Assembly (NCBI GenBank): GCA_903893945.1
Contig: CAITOF010000065.1
Coordinates: 1-64,000, forward strand
Length of the DNA: 64,000 nucleotides
From: an uncultured Oxalobacteraceae bacterium
GTDB taxonomy: Bacteria > Pseudomonadota > Gammaproteobacteria > Burkholderiales > Burkholderiaceae_D
Reading direction: 5' to 3'
A program made the translations under genes and the position numbers. Positions within the stretch are counted from its first letter, which is position 1. Every line of letters begins with the position of its first letter. The notes beneath the pieces are model-generated. The model saw nothing but the letters and a program-made list of their open reading frames with translations. It was not told the DNA's origin and did no database searches. Of the stretch, positions 46,360 through 55,050 are shown piece after piece.

Positions 46360-48804
46360 TCAATACCGGTAGTTAACGGTCAGACCTATCGTACGCGGCC
46401 GGATACTCCGGTCAAAAAACAGCGGTGACGTCAGTGTGTCGTGCGAATGGATTAGCACCGGCGCGCTGTTAAACAGATTGTTAATGAATAACGACCCATC
46501 CCACCCGTTCCAGAGGCTGCCGGCGCGCAGCGCCATGATTCGGGTTTCCGGCGCATTGATGGCGGTTGGATCATAGGCACCATTTGCCGGATTCTGGATC
46601 GGCGTCTGACCCTGCTGGCTGGTATTCAACTGATAGTCCGCATGCAGGTACGGCTTTATCTCGTCAAAACCAGGGACCTTATAGTCGGCCGCAACAACGA
46701 AGGCCCACGGTGTCGTCGACAACATGTCACCCTTATCGACGATCGGCAATCCAATTCCGTTATTACCCGCGATCACCGTTCTGCTGTAACGCGCGTTCGT
46801 GTACGCCGCATCCACCGTCAGGGTCAGACTGGGCACCGGTTTGTACTGTATCGATGTATCCGCCCCTTTACTGGTGGCTGCGCCCAGATTGGCGGTGAAC
46901 TGGTTGCCGCAGTCATTCAGATACACGTTTTGCTGAATATTGTTCCAGTCAACATAAAATGCACTGCTGTCAATCTGCAGGCTGCGATTAAGCAGGGTAT
47001 TCTTGGAGCCGACTTCATAACTCCATAATGAATCGGACTTGTAGGTGGCAGGCGCGGCTGACAAACCGAGCTGCTGTAAATCGGCCGCACACAGAACACC
47101 CAGATCAGGATTAATACCGCCCACCCGAAAACCCTTGGCAGCCGACGTGTAATACAGGTTATTTGCATCGGGTTGCCAGGACAGGCCGAACTTCGGCGTG
47201 ACCGGTGTCTCTTTCGAGCTGGACACCACATTCGACGGCACCGCACCCACCAGCGGCCCGACAAAATTCTCGTTACCGGAGGAGCGTATGCTGGCCAGAC
47301 GCAATCCGGTTGTCAGTTTCACGGTATCGGTCAGACTCAAATCGGTTTGACCGAACACCGCGACCTGTCTGTCGATAGCTTCATACGGCCCCAGGTTAAT
47401 CATCTGACCGTTGGGCAACCCTGGAAAGGTCGAGGTTCCCAAAATCGCATTTCCGTAGGTATTCATCCATGCCAGGTCATTGATCTGTTCGGTGGTATTT
47501 TCATCCTGGCGCGATAGAAACAGTCCGGCGACCCAGCTCAGGCGCGCTTTCGGGTCTGCCGATTGCAGCTTCAGTTCTTCGATGACATTGCGCTGGGTAT
47601 CCGTAAACACGGCTGAACCGGTGCCGCCGGCGCTGCCGGGTCCGGTTGCGTACGGTGTGGCAGTCGGGTCATAAATGGCTGCGAACGAGCCAAGAAACTG
47701 CGTATAGTCGCTGACACCGCTCTGGTTACGCGAGAAATAGGAGGTGGTGGAGGTCAGTTTGGACCAGCCCAGCTCCGAGTTCACTTTAACCGACCACAAC
47801 GTGAATGGATCCTTGCTTGAATCAGGCTGCGCATCACCGTTCACAAACCGGCTGGCGCCAGGATCCGACAGTGATTCCCAGTAAGCACTGGTGTCATTCA
47901 GCTTTAAAGACTGGTGGTACACCGAGGCGATAATACTGGTATCTCTGCTGGCGACCACCTTCAGGGCGGCGCGCAGGGTGGTGGTTTCCTCCCAGTTGGC
48001 ATTGGATTCGGCAACACCCGCCGACTGGTTGGTCAGCGGATTGACCGTAACCCGGTCCACGTAGCCACCGTCCTTGCGTGTCGACACCGACAGTCGCAAT
48101 CCGATCAGGTCCGGCAGCAGCGGCTCGCCAATCGCCACGCCTGCTTCATAACTTGGCGCGCCACCGCGGGTTGATCCCATTTCGGTATGCACATAGAGCG
48201 ATTCTTCATCCAGACCGGGCTCAGGCTGAATGAAACGTACCGCTCCGCCTTCTGAACCGGCGCCGAACAATGTGCCTTGCGGACCACGCAGCATTTCAAC
48301 CCGGTCCAGATCGAATAACGATGGGAACGGGGGGACCGACCCGAACAGGAGATGGCGGGTCTGTATCGGCGTATCATCGATATAGATACCGGTCGTTGAT
48401 GATCCCGCATTCGATAAGATACCGCGCACGGCGATTTCAGATCCTTCGTCGTTATAACTGCCATTGGTGGCATTGCGGGTAAATTCCACGCTGGGCATGA
48501 TACGGGTAAGATCATCAACACTGCGGATACCTTCATTGTCCAGCTGTTTTGCCGAAATGGCCTGTACGCTGATCGGCGTATCTTTCTGCAAGGTGGCGCG
48601 GCGCTGTGCGGTAATCGTCACCTGCTGGATTTCACTGGACGATTCAGCCGCATTTTTCGCGTTCGGCACAACCTGCTGTGGCGCTGATGCGGACTGCTCG
48701 TCAGCCAGGGCAGACACTGAATAACCCCACAACGGTGCGAGCAATCCCAACGTGCAGACCGATCGCAGCTGACTGTTTCTGAGTTTGGCCGTGTTCTTTT
48801 TCAT
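46360..48804 (-). CDS. TonB-dependent outer-membrane receptor
   Basis: An 814-residue outer-membrane receptor with a signal peptide (QLRSVCTLGLLAPLWGYSVSALA). The plug domain begins near residue 62 (QQVTITAQRRATLQKDTPIS) with LDRVEMLRGPQGTLFGAGSEGG at about 160. The 22-strand barrel follows, ending GLTVNYRY with a terminal aromatic residue as needed for outer-membrane assembly. No carboxypeptidase-like or FecR-linked N-terminal extension is present. It heads the unit with amidohydrolase and lipase. The ligand is not evident; the pairing with hydrolases suggests an organic substrate rather than a siderophore. Confidence 0.95.
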   Translation of the reverse strand: MKKNTAKLRNSQLRSVCTLGLLAPLWGYSVSALADEQSASAPQQVVPNAKNAAESSSEIQQVTITAQRRATLQKDTPISVQAISAKQLDNEGIRSVDDLTRIMPSVEFTRNATNGSYNDEGSEIAVRGILSNAGSSTTGIYIDDTPIQTRHLLFGSVPPFPSLFDLDRVEMLRGPQGTLFGAGSEGGAVRFIQPEPGLDEESLYVHTEMGSTRGGAPSYEAGVAIGEPLLPDLIGLRLSVSTRKDGGYVDRVTVNPLTNQSAGVAESNANWEETTTLRAALKVVASRDTSIIASVYHQSLKLNDTSAYWESLSDPGASRFVNGDAQPDSSKDPFTLWSVKVNSELGWSKLTSTTSYFSRNQSGVSDYTQFLGSFAAIYDPTATPYATGPGSAGGTGSAVFTDTQRNVIEELKLQSADPKARLSWVAGLFLSRQDENTTEQINDLAWMNTYGNAILGTSTFPGLPNGQMINLGPYEAIDRQVAVFGQTDLSLTDTVKLTTGLRLASIRSSGNENFVGPLVGAVPSNVVSSSKETPVTPKFGLSWQPDANNLYYTSAAKGFRVGGINPDLGVLCAADLQQLGLSAAPATYKSDSLWSYEVGSKNTLLNRSLQIDSSAFYVDWNNIQQNVYLNDCGNQFTANLGAATSKGADTSIQYKPVPSLTLTVDAAYTNARYSRTVIAGNNGIGLPIVDKGDMLSTTPWAFVVAADYKVPGFDEIKPYLHADYQLNTSQQGQTPIQNPANGAYDPTAINAPETRIMALRAGSLWNGWDGSLFINNLFNSAPVLIHSHDTLTSPLFFDRSIRPRTIGLTVNYRY

Positions 48805-49059
48805 TTACCCGATTCCCCTTCTATCATTGGACTCTTGCCGGATTGATGCTCCGCTCTGCTGCTGGCACGTGCATTTCCTGCCAGGTACGCACCAAACGGG
48901 CCATTTAATGGTAACAAGGGTGACTCTGCGCCGATACCTAGCAGATGCTAGGGGCTGCAACATAAATCCGACATCTGAAAGTGACCGCAGGACGGGATGC
49001 GTGCAGGTTGGCTGACAACCGTTGCGCGCAGTGTGGCAGTGTGGCAGGATGGGCTGAGA

Positions 49060-50091
49060 CTATTTATTTTCGAGCGCGTTGCCCAGTTCTATTTTATTTT
49101 TTACATCCAGTTTGGCATAGCACTGCGCCAGGTAAGACCTTACCGTGCCGGGCGTCAGGTGGAGTACCGCGGCAATTTCCTTGTATGAACTTCCGTTGGC
49201 AAACGCCGATGCCACCGCCTGTTCGCGCGGCGTCAATACCGAACGCCGCACCGGTCCGCACTGCAGCCGGACATGGTCGCCGGACCGTTTGGCGGTCCAG
49301 ACATTGATGCCTTTGCCACTGTACAGGTCGGCTTTACCATCAATGAACAATTTGCGCAGTGTCGGCGGCAGGACACCGCCATCCCAGTCCGGGAATTCAA
49401 CAAGCAATTTCTCGGCAAACGCGTGACTTATTTCGATCAGGCGTCCTTCGGAATCAATCAGGCAGGCGGGAGGAATGTCGGTCGACGATTCAACCGCCAG
49501 CGCCAGGCGCAGGTTGATCGACCAGGCCTGCACAAGGTGCTCGACGATCGAGTGCATTAACAGGCGCTCAGGCTCAGTGAAACCGGAGCTGGTTTCATTG
49601 CGGTACACCGAAATGAACATGCCTACCCCGCTCACCGGGTCTTTTTTAACGCAGGTCATGCCGTAGTGAAGTCCGTACTTCAGATCAAACTCATCAATTG
49701 CTTCATTTTCCTCCAGATCCGCGTAGGCAATCGTCTCCCCGTCAAGATCATCAACAATTCCGACCAGCGGATCCTTGTCGATCAACCGGATGTATTCATC
49801 AATAAATTCGGCAGGCAGGTTGTAAAGCGACGATTGAGCCACAACCATCCGCTTTTTTTTGAACAGGCAGGTTCCCCACCATGCCGAATCGAATTTCAGC
49901 AACCCATCCAGCAACTGGAATACTTCCGGGCGAAATTCGTCGATTTTTGCCTTGACTGCCATCGAATACAGACGATACAGAAAGCGGTTGAATTCATCAC
50001 CCGAAGGCAGCCTGATCGATCTGGGTAATTCTGACAAGGGAACCCTCCGTGTAACGTTATTCAGGGCCAGAATCACCTGATTGCACCGCAT
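49060..50091 (-). CDS. LuxR-family transcriptional regulator
   Basis: A 343-residue regulator. The C-terminal LuxR/GerE helix-turn-helix is clear: LTPREQAVASAFANGSSYKE then IAAVLHLTPGTVRSYLAQCY, and AKLDVKNKIELG. The long N-terminal part (residues about 50-200) looks like a PAS/GAF-type sensory domain rather than an acyl-homoserine-lactone domain. It starts two bases after the SBP stop, so the two are coupled. It lies upstream of the TonB receptor in the same orientation, and may control that unit. Confidence 0.85.
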   Translation of the reverse strand: MRCNQVILALNNVTRRVPLSELPRSIRLPSGDEFNRFLYRLYSMAVKAKIDEFRPEVFQLLDGLLKFDSAWWGTCLFKKKRMVVAQSSLYNLPAEFIDEYIRLIDKDPLVGIVDDLDGETIAYADLEENEAIDEFDLKYGLHYGMTCVKKDPVSGVGMFISVYRNETSSGFTEPERLLMHSIVEHLVQAWSINLRLALAVESSTDIPPACLIDSEGRLIEISHAFAEKLLVEFPDWDGGVLPPTLRKLFIDGKADLYSGKGINVWTAKRSGDHVRLQCGPVRRSVLTPREQAVASAFANGSSYKEIAAVLHLTPGTVRSYLAQCYAKLDVKNKIELGNALENK

Positions 50092-50093
50092 GC

Positions 50094-50879
50094 TCAGTAT
50101 CTGGCATCAATTTTTTCTGCGGTACCGTCTGCCTTGATTTTCTTCAAATTCGTCATCATTTTATCAATCACATCGTTGCCAATCTGGGGATTGCAGGCCA
50201 GATAATAATCAACCGAATTAAAGTTGAACAGGATGGCAACCTGATCCTTTATATGTCCGCGCGCAATTCTGGCATTGGCATCGTCGATATCCGTCGCCAA
50301 AAAATCCAGTCGGCCGACTATAAGGTTTTTCAGCGAAATATCGTCATCATTGGAATTAACCACATTGAAGTGACGGCTTTTCAGATATTCATTGATCACA
50401 TCGCCCAGATCAACGCCGATCGTGCCATCCTTAATCTGATTGAGCTGCGTAATTTTTCCCGACTGTTGCTTCGGCCCGACAATCACCCAGGTGCCCTTGG
50501 CAACCGGCCCGACCCATTTAAAAAAGGGCGCCCGTTCAACGGTATAGGCCATGGAGAACACGCAAGTGTCGGGTTGCGTGCGCGCCAGTTCATACGCCCT
50601 GTTCCAGTTCATGATCTCGATCCGGTAAGCAAGGCCGCTGCGGCGCATCATCTCGTGGATTTTATCCGCCGTTCGGCCAATGACCGTTTTGCCTCCATCG
50701 ATAGACATGCTGGTCGGGATTAACTCTTCGGTGGTAATCAGAATCTGATTCGGGGTCTGCGCGCCGGCCTCGGTCAGACACGTCAGACACGCCAGGCAAA
50801 ACACGGCCAGGGTCAGGGACCAGACCGCCGGCCGTTTTTTAGTCGGCAGAAAATGGAAAGTGTCTGAGAAGCGTTGCAT
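50094..50879 (-). CDS. periplasmic solute-binding protein (SBP type 3) coupled to a LuxR regulator
   Basis: A 261-residue secreted binding protein with signal peptide (LTLAVFCLACLTCLTEAGAQ). Core: QILITTEELIPTSMSIDGGK, TADKIHEMMRRSGLAYRIEI, MNWNRAYELARTQPDTCVFS and YLACNPQIGNDV. It is a paralog of the protein at 40655-41410. With no permease or ATPase nearby, and a LuxR regulator two bases downstream, it may act as a periplasmic sensor rather than a transport component. That role is inference. Confidence 0.85.
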   Translation of the reverse strand: MQRFSDTFHFLPTKKRPAVWSLTLAVFCLACLTCLTEAGAQTPNQILITTEELIPTSMSIDGGKTVIGRTADKIHEMMRRSGLAYRIEIMNWNRAYELARTQPDTCVFSMAYTVERAPFFKWVGPVAKGTWVIVGPKQQSGKITQLNQIKDGTIGVDLGDVINEYLKSRHFNVVNSNDDDISLKNLIVGRLDFLATDIDDANARIARGHIKDQVAILFNFNSVDYYLACNPQIGNDVIDKMMTNLKKIKADGTAEKIDARY

Positions 50880-51332
50880 AGGGTCCGATAGTCACAGGTC
50901 TTGAACAGGTTATTTTTTTACCATTAACAAACGGCAACAGCCATAATACGTAGCAAATGATAAGTTTTCAACTCAATGGGGACTATCCCACCCGGCTGTC
51001 CCTGAAATAGTGGCGATAATGCCATTGATTTGCTGATTTATGCGTTCCCGGTCCCCTGCGCGCCATGCACCACCTCCATTCCACACGGCGGCGGCACGAC
51101 ATGTGACCATGCCCGCAGAAACAACAATTTACAGCCAACCGATGACGATCTGAATTGCAAATCGACAGCTAATAATTTACCATCGCTCATCGATTGTCGC
51201 TGACCCGGTCGCCAGACCGCGCTCATGCATGATTCAGGAATCAACTATTTGCCTGCGATACCCGTGCACACAGGTGGCCAATTTGACTGGCTGCCGGCAG
51301 CATCCCCCTTAGCGCCAACTGATAACGCCTAA
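50880..51332. other. intergenic region upstream of the TIR fusion gene
   Basis: 453 bases with no supported gene. The part next to the SBP gene is AT-rich and should hold its promoter (minus strand). The part before the TIR gene has two short inverted repeats: CGGTC/GACCG (51206-51219) and TGATTC/GAATCA (51230-51243), the latter a possible operator about 90 bases before the TIR start. No clear ribosome binding site or -10/-35 pair is seen before the TIR gene. Confidence 0.5.
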
Positions 51333-53912
51333 ATGACGATGACAGAATCAAAAGCGATATTCCTGAGTTACGCCTCCGAGGATGCCGAAGTGGCATTGCG
51401 CTTTTGCGAAGCGCTGCGCGCGGCCGGTTTCACGGTCTGGTTCGACAAGGAAGAGCTGCGCGGTGGCGAATCGTGGGACAGCTCAATCCGTCGCCAGATC
51501 AAAGCCTGCCACCTTTTCCTGGCTATCGTGTCGGCGCAGACCCAGGCCCGCGAGGAAGGCTACTTCCGTCGCGAGTGGAATCTGGCGGTGCATCGCACAC
51601 TGGACATGGCGGAAGATCGCCCTTTTTTACTCCCCGTGGTGATCGATTCCACCACCCAGGCCGAGGCCCGCGTACCGGAAAAATTTCTTGACGTGCAGTG
51701 GATTGCGGCACCGGATGGCGTGCCCGGTGAGGTGCTGCTGCGCCGATTGCATGCGCTGCTGAACCCGGCGCCGGCCCCTGCAGCAGCCGTGCCGGCTGCC
51801 GTCACCCCGCCCACGCCGCTGCCCGGCCCGAAGCCGCCAGTGCAACCCGCCCTGCCCGTGACGCGGCGATTGAGTCGACAATGGCTGGCCGGGCTTTTCA
51901 TTGTTGCGCTGGGTTTAACGTACGCCGCTGTCGTGGTGCCGGGCTGGCTGGCACGTGAACGTGCCCGTGCCGAGCTGCTGCCACAGATACAGGATGCCCT
52001 GGCGCACCAGTCGCGCAGCGACGGCAAACTGCTGAACGCGGCCCTGAAGGTCGAGGAAGCCTTGCCAGGCAATGCCACGCTCGCTGACCTGTGGCCACGC
52101 ATTGCCATACCGTATTCAATTGAAACAGAGCCCGAAGGTGCCGAGGTATTCTGGAAGGAATACAGCGACGTCGATTCGCCTTGGCAACGAGCAGGCGTCA
52201 CACCGACACAGATGGCCAGGCTGCCGCGTACGATACTGCGTCTGGAAATACGCAAGAGCGGCTTCCAGACGGTTGAAATGGTGGTGCCACGGCACTCGTA
52301 CTCCAGCGTGGTCGGCTATCAGGAACGTGTCAGGCTTGATCCGGTGGGCAGTCTTCCGGAAGGTATGATTCGTGTCCCTGCAGGTACGTCCAGCATGGCC
52401 ATCGTCGGCTTGGAACGTTATGAAGGCCGTCAGGTGCCGGAATTTCTCGTCGATCGCTTCGAAGTGACCAATCGCCAGTTTAAAGCGTTCGTCGACGCCG
52501 GCGGTTACAGCGATCCGCGCTACTGGAAACAGCCTGTCATCGACAACGGCATGACAGTCCCGCTGAAAGAAGCACTGGCGCGCTTCAAGGATCGTACCGG
52601 CCGCCCTGGCCCGGCTACCTGGGAAGCCGGCACCTACCCTGACGGCACCAAGGATCATCCGGTTACCGGGGTGTCGTGGTACGAAGCTGCGGCCTACGCT
52701 GTCTATGCCGAAAAATCACTGCCGACCGCGTTTCAGTGGTCGCGCATTGCCGATACACCGCTCACCGAATTCCTTGTCCCTTTCAGTAATTTCGAGAGCA
52801 AATCGACCTGGCCCGTTGGCAGCAAAGCGGGGCTCAGCGGATACGGCGTCTACGATATCGCAGGCAATGCGCGCGAATGGATAGAAAACGCCCGAACCCA
52901 TACCTCGGATCACTACATTCTGGGAGGTGGCTGGAACGACCCCACCTACGCGTTCAATGACAGTTACACACAGCCGGCCCTTGACCGGAGCCCGTCGAAC
53001 GGGTTTCGCTGCGTACGCGAGCTCGAGGGCGGGCGTGCACCGAGTGAACAGCACCAGGCACTGGCCATGGACGCGCGCGACTATACCCACGAAAAACCCG
53101 TTGATGACCGGACCTTCGCACTCTATGCGCGCCAGTTTGACTACGACCACGGCCCGCTTAACGCCAGAGTGGAGTCAACCGACGTGACCGACAAATGGAC
53201 TGTAGAGCGGGTTTCGGTTGATGCGGCTTACGGCAAGGAACGGCTGACCCTGTACATTTACCGACCGCTGAAAGCAGCAGCCAAGCTGCAGCCGATCATT
53301 TACTTTCCAGGTTCCGGTGCAATTGATGAAAGCCACTTTGACGCCAAGCGGTTGGGCAGGACTGATTTCATCGTCAAAAGCGGTCGCGTTCTGGTATGGC
53401 CGGTCTACAAGAGCACCTATGAACGCCAGGACGAACGCAAGTCCGACCTGACCGACGAATCGATTGATTATAAGGACCATGTCATCATGTGGTCGCGCGA
53501 TCTTGGCCGCACCATCGACTACCTGGAAACCCGTCCCGACATGGCCATCGACAAGCTCGGTTATTTAGGGTTCAGTTGGGGCGGCGAACTGGGTCCGATA
53601 CTGGTATCGATAGAAAAGCGCATCAAGGCCGTGGTATTGAATGTCGGTGGGCTGAGCATGCAAAAAGCCCTGCCGGAAGTCGATGCCATCAACTTCCTGC
53701 CCCGTGTGCACCAACCGGTGTTAATGCTGAATGGTCGCTACGACATGTTCTTCCCGGTCGAGACCTCGCAAAAGCCCCTGTTCGAGCGCCTCGGTTCACC
53801 CAGCGCTGACAAGAAGATTTTCATTTACCCCTCCGGGCACACGGTACCTGCCGTCGAACTGGCCACCGAGTCGCTGGCCTGGTTTGACAAATATCTGGGG
53901 CCGGTTCAGTAA
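51333..53912 (+). CDS. TIR - TM - PEGA-like - FGE-like - alpha/beta-hydrolase fusion
   Basis: An 859-residue multidomain protein. Residues 8-135 are a TIR domain: FLSYASEDAEVALRFCEAL, the BB-loop WFDKEELRGGESW, and Glu81 in FRREWNLA at the position of the catalytic Glu of TIR NADases. A Pro/Ala linker (about 148-175) leads to one membrane helix (about 184-206). Residues about 255-330 look like a PEGA domain (ETEPEGAEVFW). Residues 343-568 are formylglycine-generating-enzyme-like (FLVDRFEVTNRQFKAFVDAG, HPVTGVSWYEAAAYAVYA, LSGYGVYDIAGNAREWIE) but lack the catalytic cysteines: the block GGGWNDPTYAF has none. Residues about 600-859 form an alpha/beta-hydrolase with triad candidates Ser748 (GFSWGG), Asp804 (NGRYDMFFP) and His836 (SGHTVP). 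Kinase-PEGA-FGE-hydrolase fusions are known in other phyla; here a TIR domain takes the kinase place. It is a lone gene. ATG 51333 or 51339 may be the start. Confidence 0.88.
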   Translation: MTMTESKAIFLSYASEDAEVALRFCEALRAAGFTVWFDKEELRGGESWDSSIRRQIKACHLFLAIVSAQTQAREEGYFRREWNLAVHRTLDMAEDRPFLLPVVIDSTTQAEARVPEKFLDVQWIAAPDGVPGEVLLRRLHALLNPAPAPAAAVPAAVTPPTPLPGPKPPVQPALPVTRRLSRQWLAGLFIVALGLTYAAVVVPGWLARERARAELLPQIQDALAHQSRSDGKLLNAALKVEEALPGNATLADLWPRIAIPYSIETEPEGAEVFWKEYSDVDSPWQRAGVTPTQMARLPRTILRLEIRKSGFQTVEMVVPRHSYSSVVGYQERVRLDPVGSLPEGMIRVPAGTSSMAIVGLERYEGRQVPEFLVDRFEVTNRQFKAFVDAGGYSDPRYWKQPVIDNGMTVPLKEALARFKDRTGRPGPATWEAGTYPDGTKDHPVTGVSWYEAAAYAVYAEKSLPTAFQWSRIADTPLTEFLVPFSNFESKSTWPVGSKAGLSGYGVYDIAGNAREWIENARTHTSDHYILGGGWNDPTYAFNDSYTQPALDRSPSNGFRCVRELEGGRAPSEQHQALAMDARDYTHEKPVDDRTFALYARQFDYDHGPLNARVESTDVTDKWTVERVSVDAAYGKERLTLYIYRPLKAAAKLQPIIYFPGSGAIDESHFDAKRLGRTDFIVKSGRVLVWPVYKSTYERQDERKSDLTDESIDYKDHVIMWSRDLGRTIDYLETRPDMAIDKLGYLGFSWGGELGPILVSIEKRIKAVVLNVGGLSMQKALPEVDAINFLPRVHQPVLMLNGRYDMFFPVETSQKPLFERLGSPSADKKIFIYPSGHTVPAVELATESLAWFDKYLGPVQ

Positions 53913-53943
53913 AAGACGCGATGATGCGCCGCAAACCTGGCAT

Positions 53944-54684
53944 TCACAGTAACAGTTCCGCGACACGTGGCACCAGCCAGGGCGCCAGAAACGCTGTCAG
54001 CACACCGTTCAGGCCCATTGCCAAACCGGAGAACGCGCCCATTTCAGAACTCACCTGAAAGGCACGCGCGGTGCCGATCCCGTGTGCGGCAACACCCAGG
54101 GAAAAGCCGCGTATCTGATACGATTCGACGCGCATCAGGTTAAAAACAGCGTTGCCGATAATGGCGCCCAGAATGCCGGTCGCGATCACCAGTACCGCCG
54201 TCAGGGACGGCAGGCCACCGAGTTTTTCTGACACCGCCATGGCAATCGGCGTGGTCACAGACTTGGGGCCAATCGACATGGCCAGTTGATAAGACCCGCC
54301 GAGCAGCAATACGGATGCCACCGCGGAGAGGATTGCTGTGCATGATCCTGCAATCAAGCCGAATAGCACCGGGTACAGCAGATGCCGGGCTTTCGGCAAC
54401 TGTCTGGCCAGCGGAATGGCCAGCGCCACCGTGGCAGGCCCGAGCAGAAAATGAACGAATTGCGCGCCTGAAAAATATTCCTGGTAGGGCATCTGTGCAA
54501 GCTTCAGAACCAGCACAATGATCAGAATCGATATCGCCACCGGATTGACGACCGGGGAACAGCGTGACTTGTTGTAAATCCAAAGTGCCACCACATAAGC
54601 ACACAGCGTCAGCGTCAGCCCGAGCAGCGGCGAAGCGGCCAGGTACACCCAGATTTTGAACAGGTCAGGCACCTTATTGAGCAT
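53944..54684 (-). CDS. lrgB: LrgB/CidB-family membrane protein
   Basis: A 246-residue polytopic protein of the LrgB family, partner of LrgA in holin-like or metabolite-transport complexes. Hallmarks: HFLLGPATVALAIPLARQLP, SVTTPIAMAVSEKLGG and RGFSLGVAAHGIGTARAF near the C-terminus. ATG 54684 overlaps the lrgA end by 11 bases, so translation is coupled. In other bacteria the pair affects murein hydrolase activity or pyruvate uptake. Confidence 0.92.
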   Translation of the reverse strand: MLNKVPDLFKIWVYLAASPLLGLTLTLCAYVVALWIYNKSRCSPVVNPVAISILIIVLVLKLAQMPYQEYFSGAQFVHFLLGPATVALAIPLARQLPKARHLLYPVLFGLIAGSCTAILSAVASVLLLGGSYQLAMSIGPKSVTTPIAMAVSEKLGGLPSLTAVLVIATGILGAIIGNAVFNLMRVESYQIRGFSLGVAAHGIGTARAFQVSSEMGAFSGLAMGLNGVLTAFLAPWLVPRVAELLL

Positions 54685-55048
54685 CAGGTTTCTCCGGCTG
54701 GTCTGCGCCTGCTGGCATGACAGCACGCATCACGGACGCGGTGACGATCAGCGTCAGCAGGGTACTCAGCAACACGGATGCAATGACCGCCACCCAGTGT
54801 CCGGCAAGACTACCGGCAGACACGATAATGCCCACGCCGGCCGGTACAAAAAGTAACGCCAGGTGGCGCAACAACTCGTTCGATGTAGCTTCCATTCTGA
54901 GCATCAGGCGCGGCGAAAACATCAGTACCACCAGCAGCACAAGCATGCCGGCAACCGGCCCGGGAACCGGAAGTTTCAGAACGAAGACCAGCGCTTCGCC
55001 CAGGCATTGAAATAACAGCAGCATCGCAAACGTGAGCAGCATATCCAC
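54674..55048 (-). CDS. lrgA: LrgA/CidA-family holin-like protein
   Basis: A 124-residue membrane protein with four hydrophobic helices and the family block LPVPGPVAGMLVLLVVL near residue 26-42, then LFVPAGVGIIVSAG. It starts two bases after the OsmC-YcaO gene stop and overlaps lrgB. The three genes form one operon. An ATG two codons on could also serve as start. Confidence 0.9.
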   Translation of the reverse strand: MDMLLTFAMLLLFQCLGEALVFVLKLPVPGPVAGMLVLLVVLMFSPRLMLRMEATSNELLRHLALLFVPAGVGIIVSAGSLAGHWVAVIASVLLSTLLTLIVTASVMRAVMPAGADQPEKPDAQ

Positions 55049-55050
55049 TC

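Noticed and set aside
51038-51244. Small open frame on the minus strand before the TIR gene
   Set aside because: No ribosome binding site, no recognisable motif and atypical composition; treated as non-coding.
51560-52255. Open frame antisense to the TIR fusion gene
   Set aside because: It crosses the TIR-linker region of a clearly coding frame and shows no domain.
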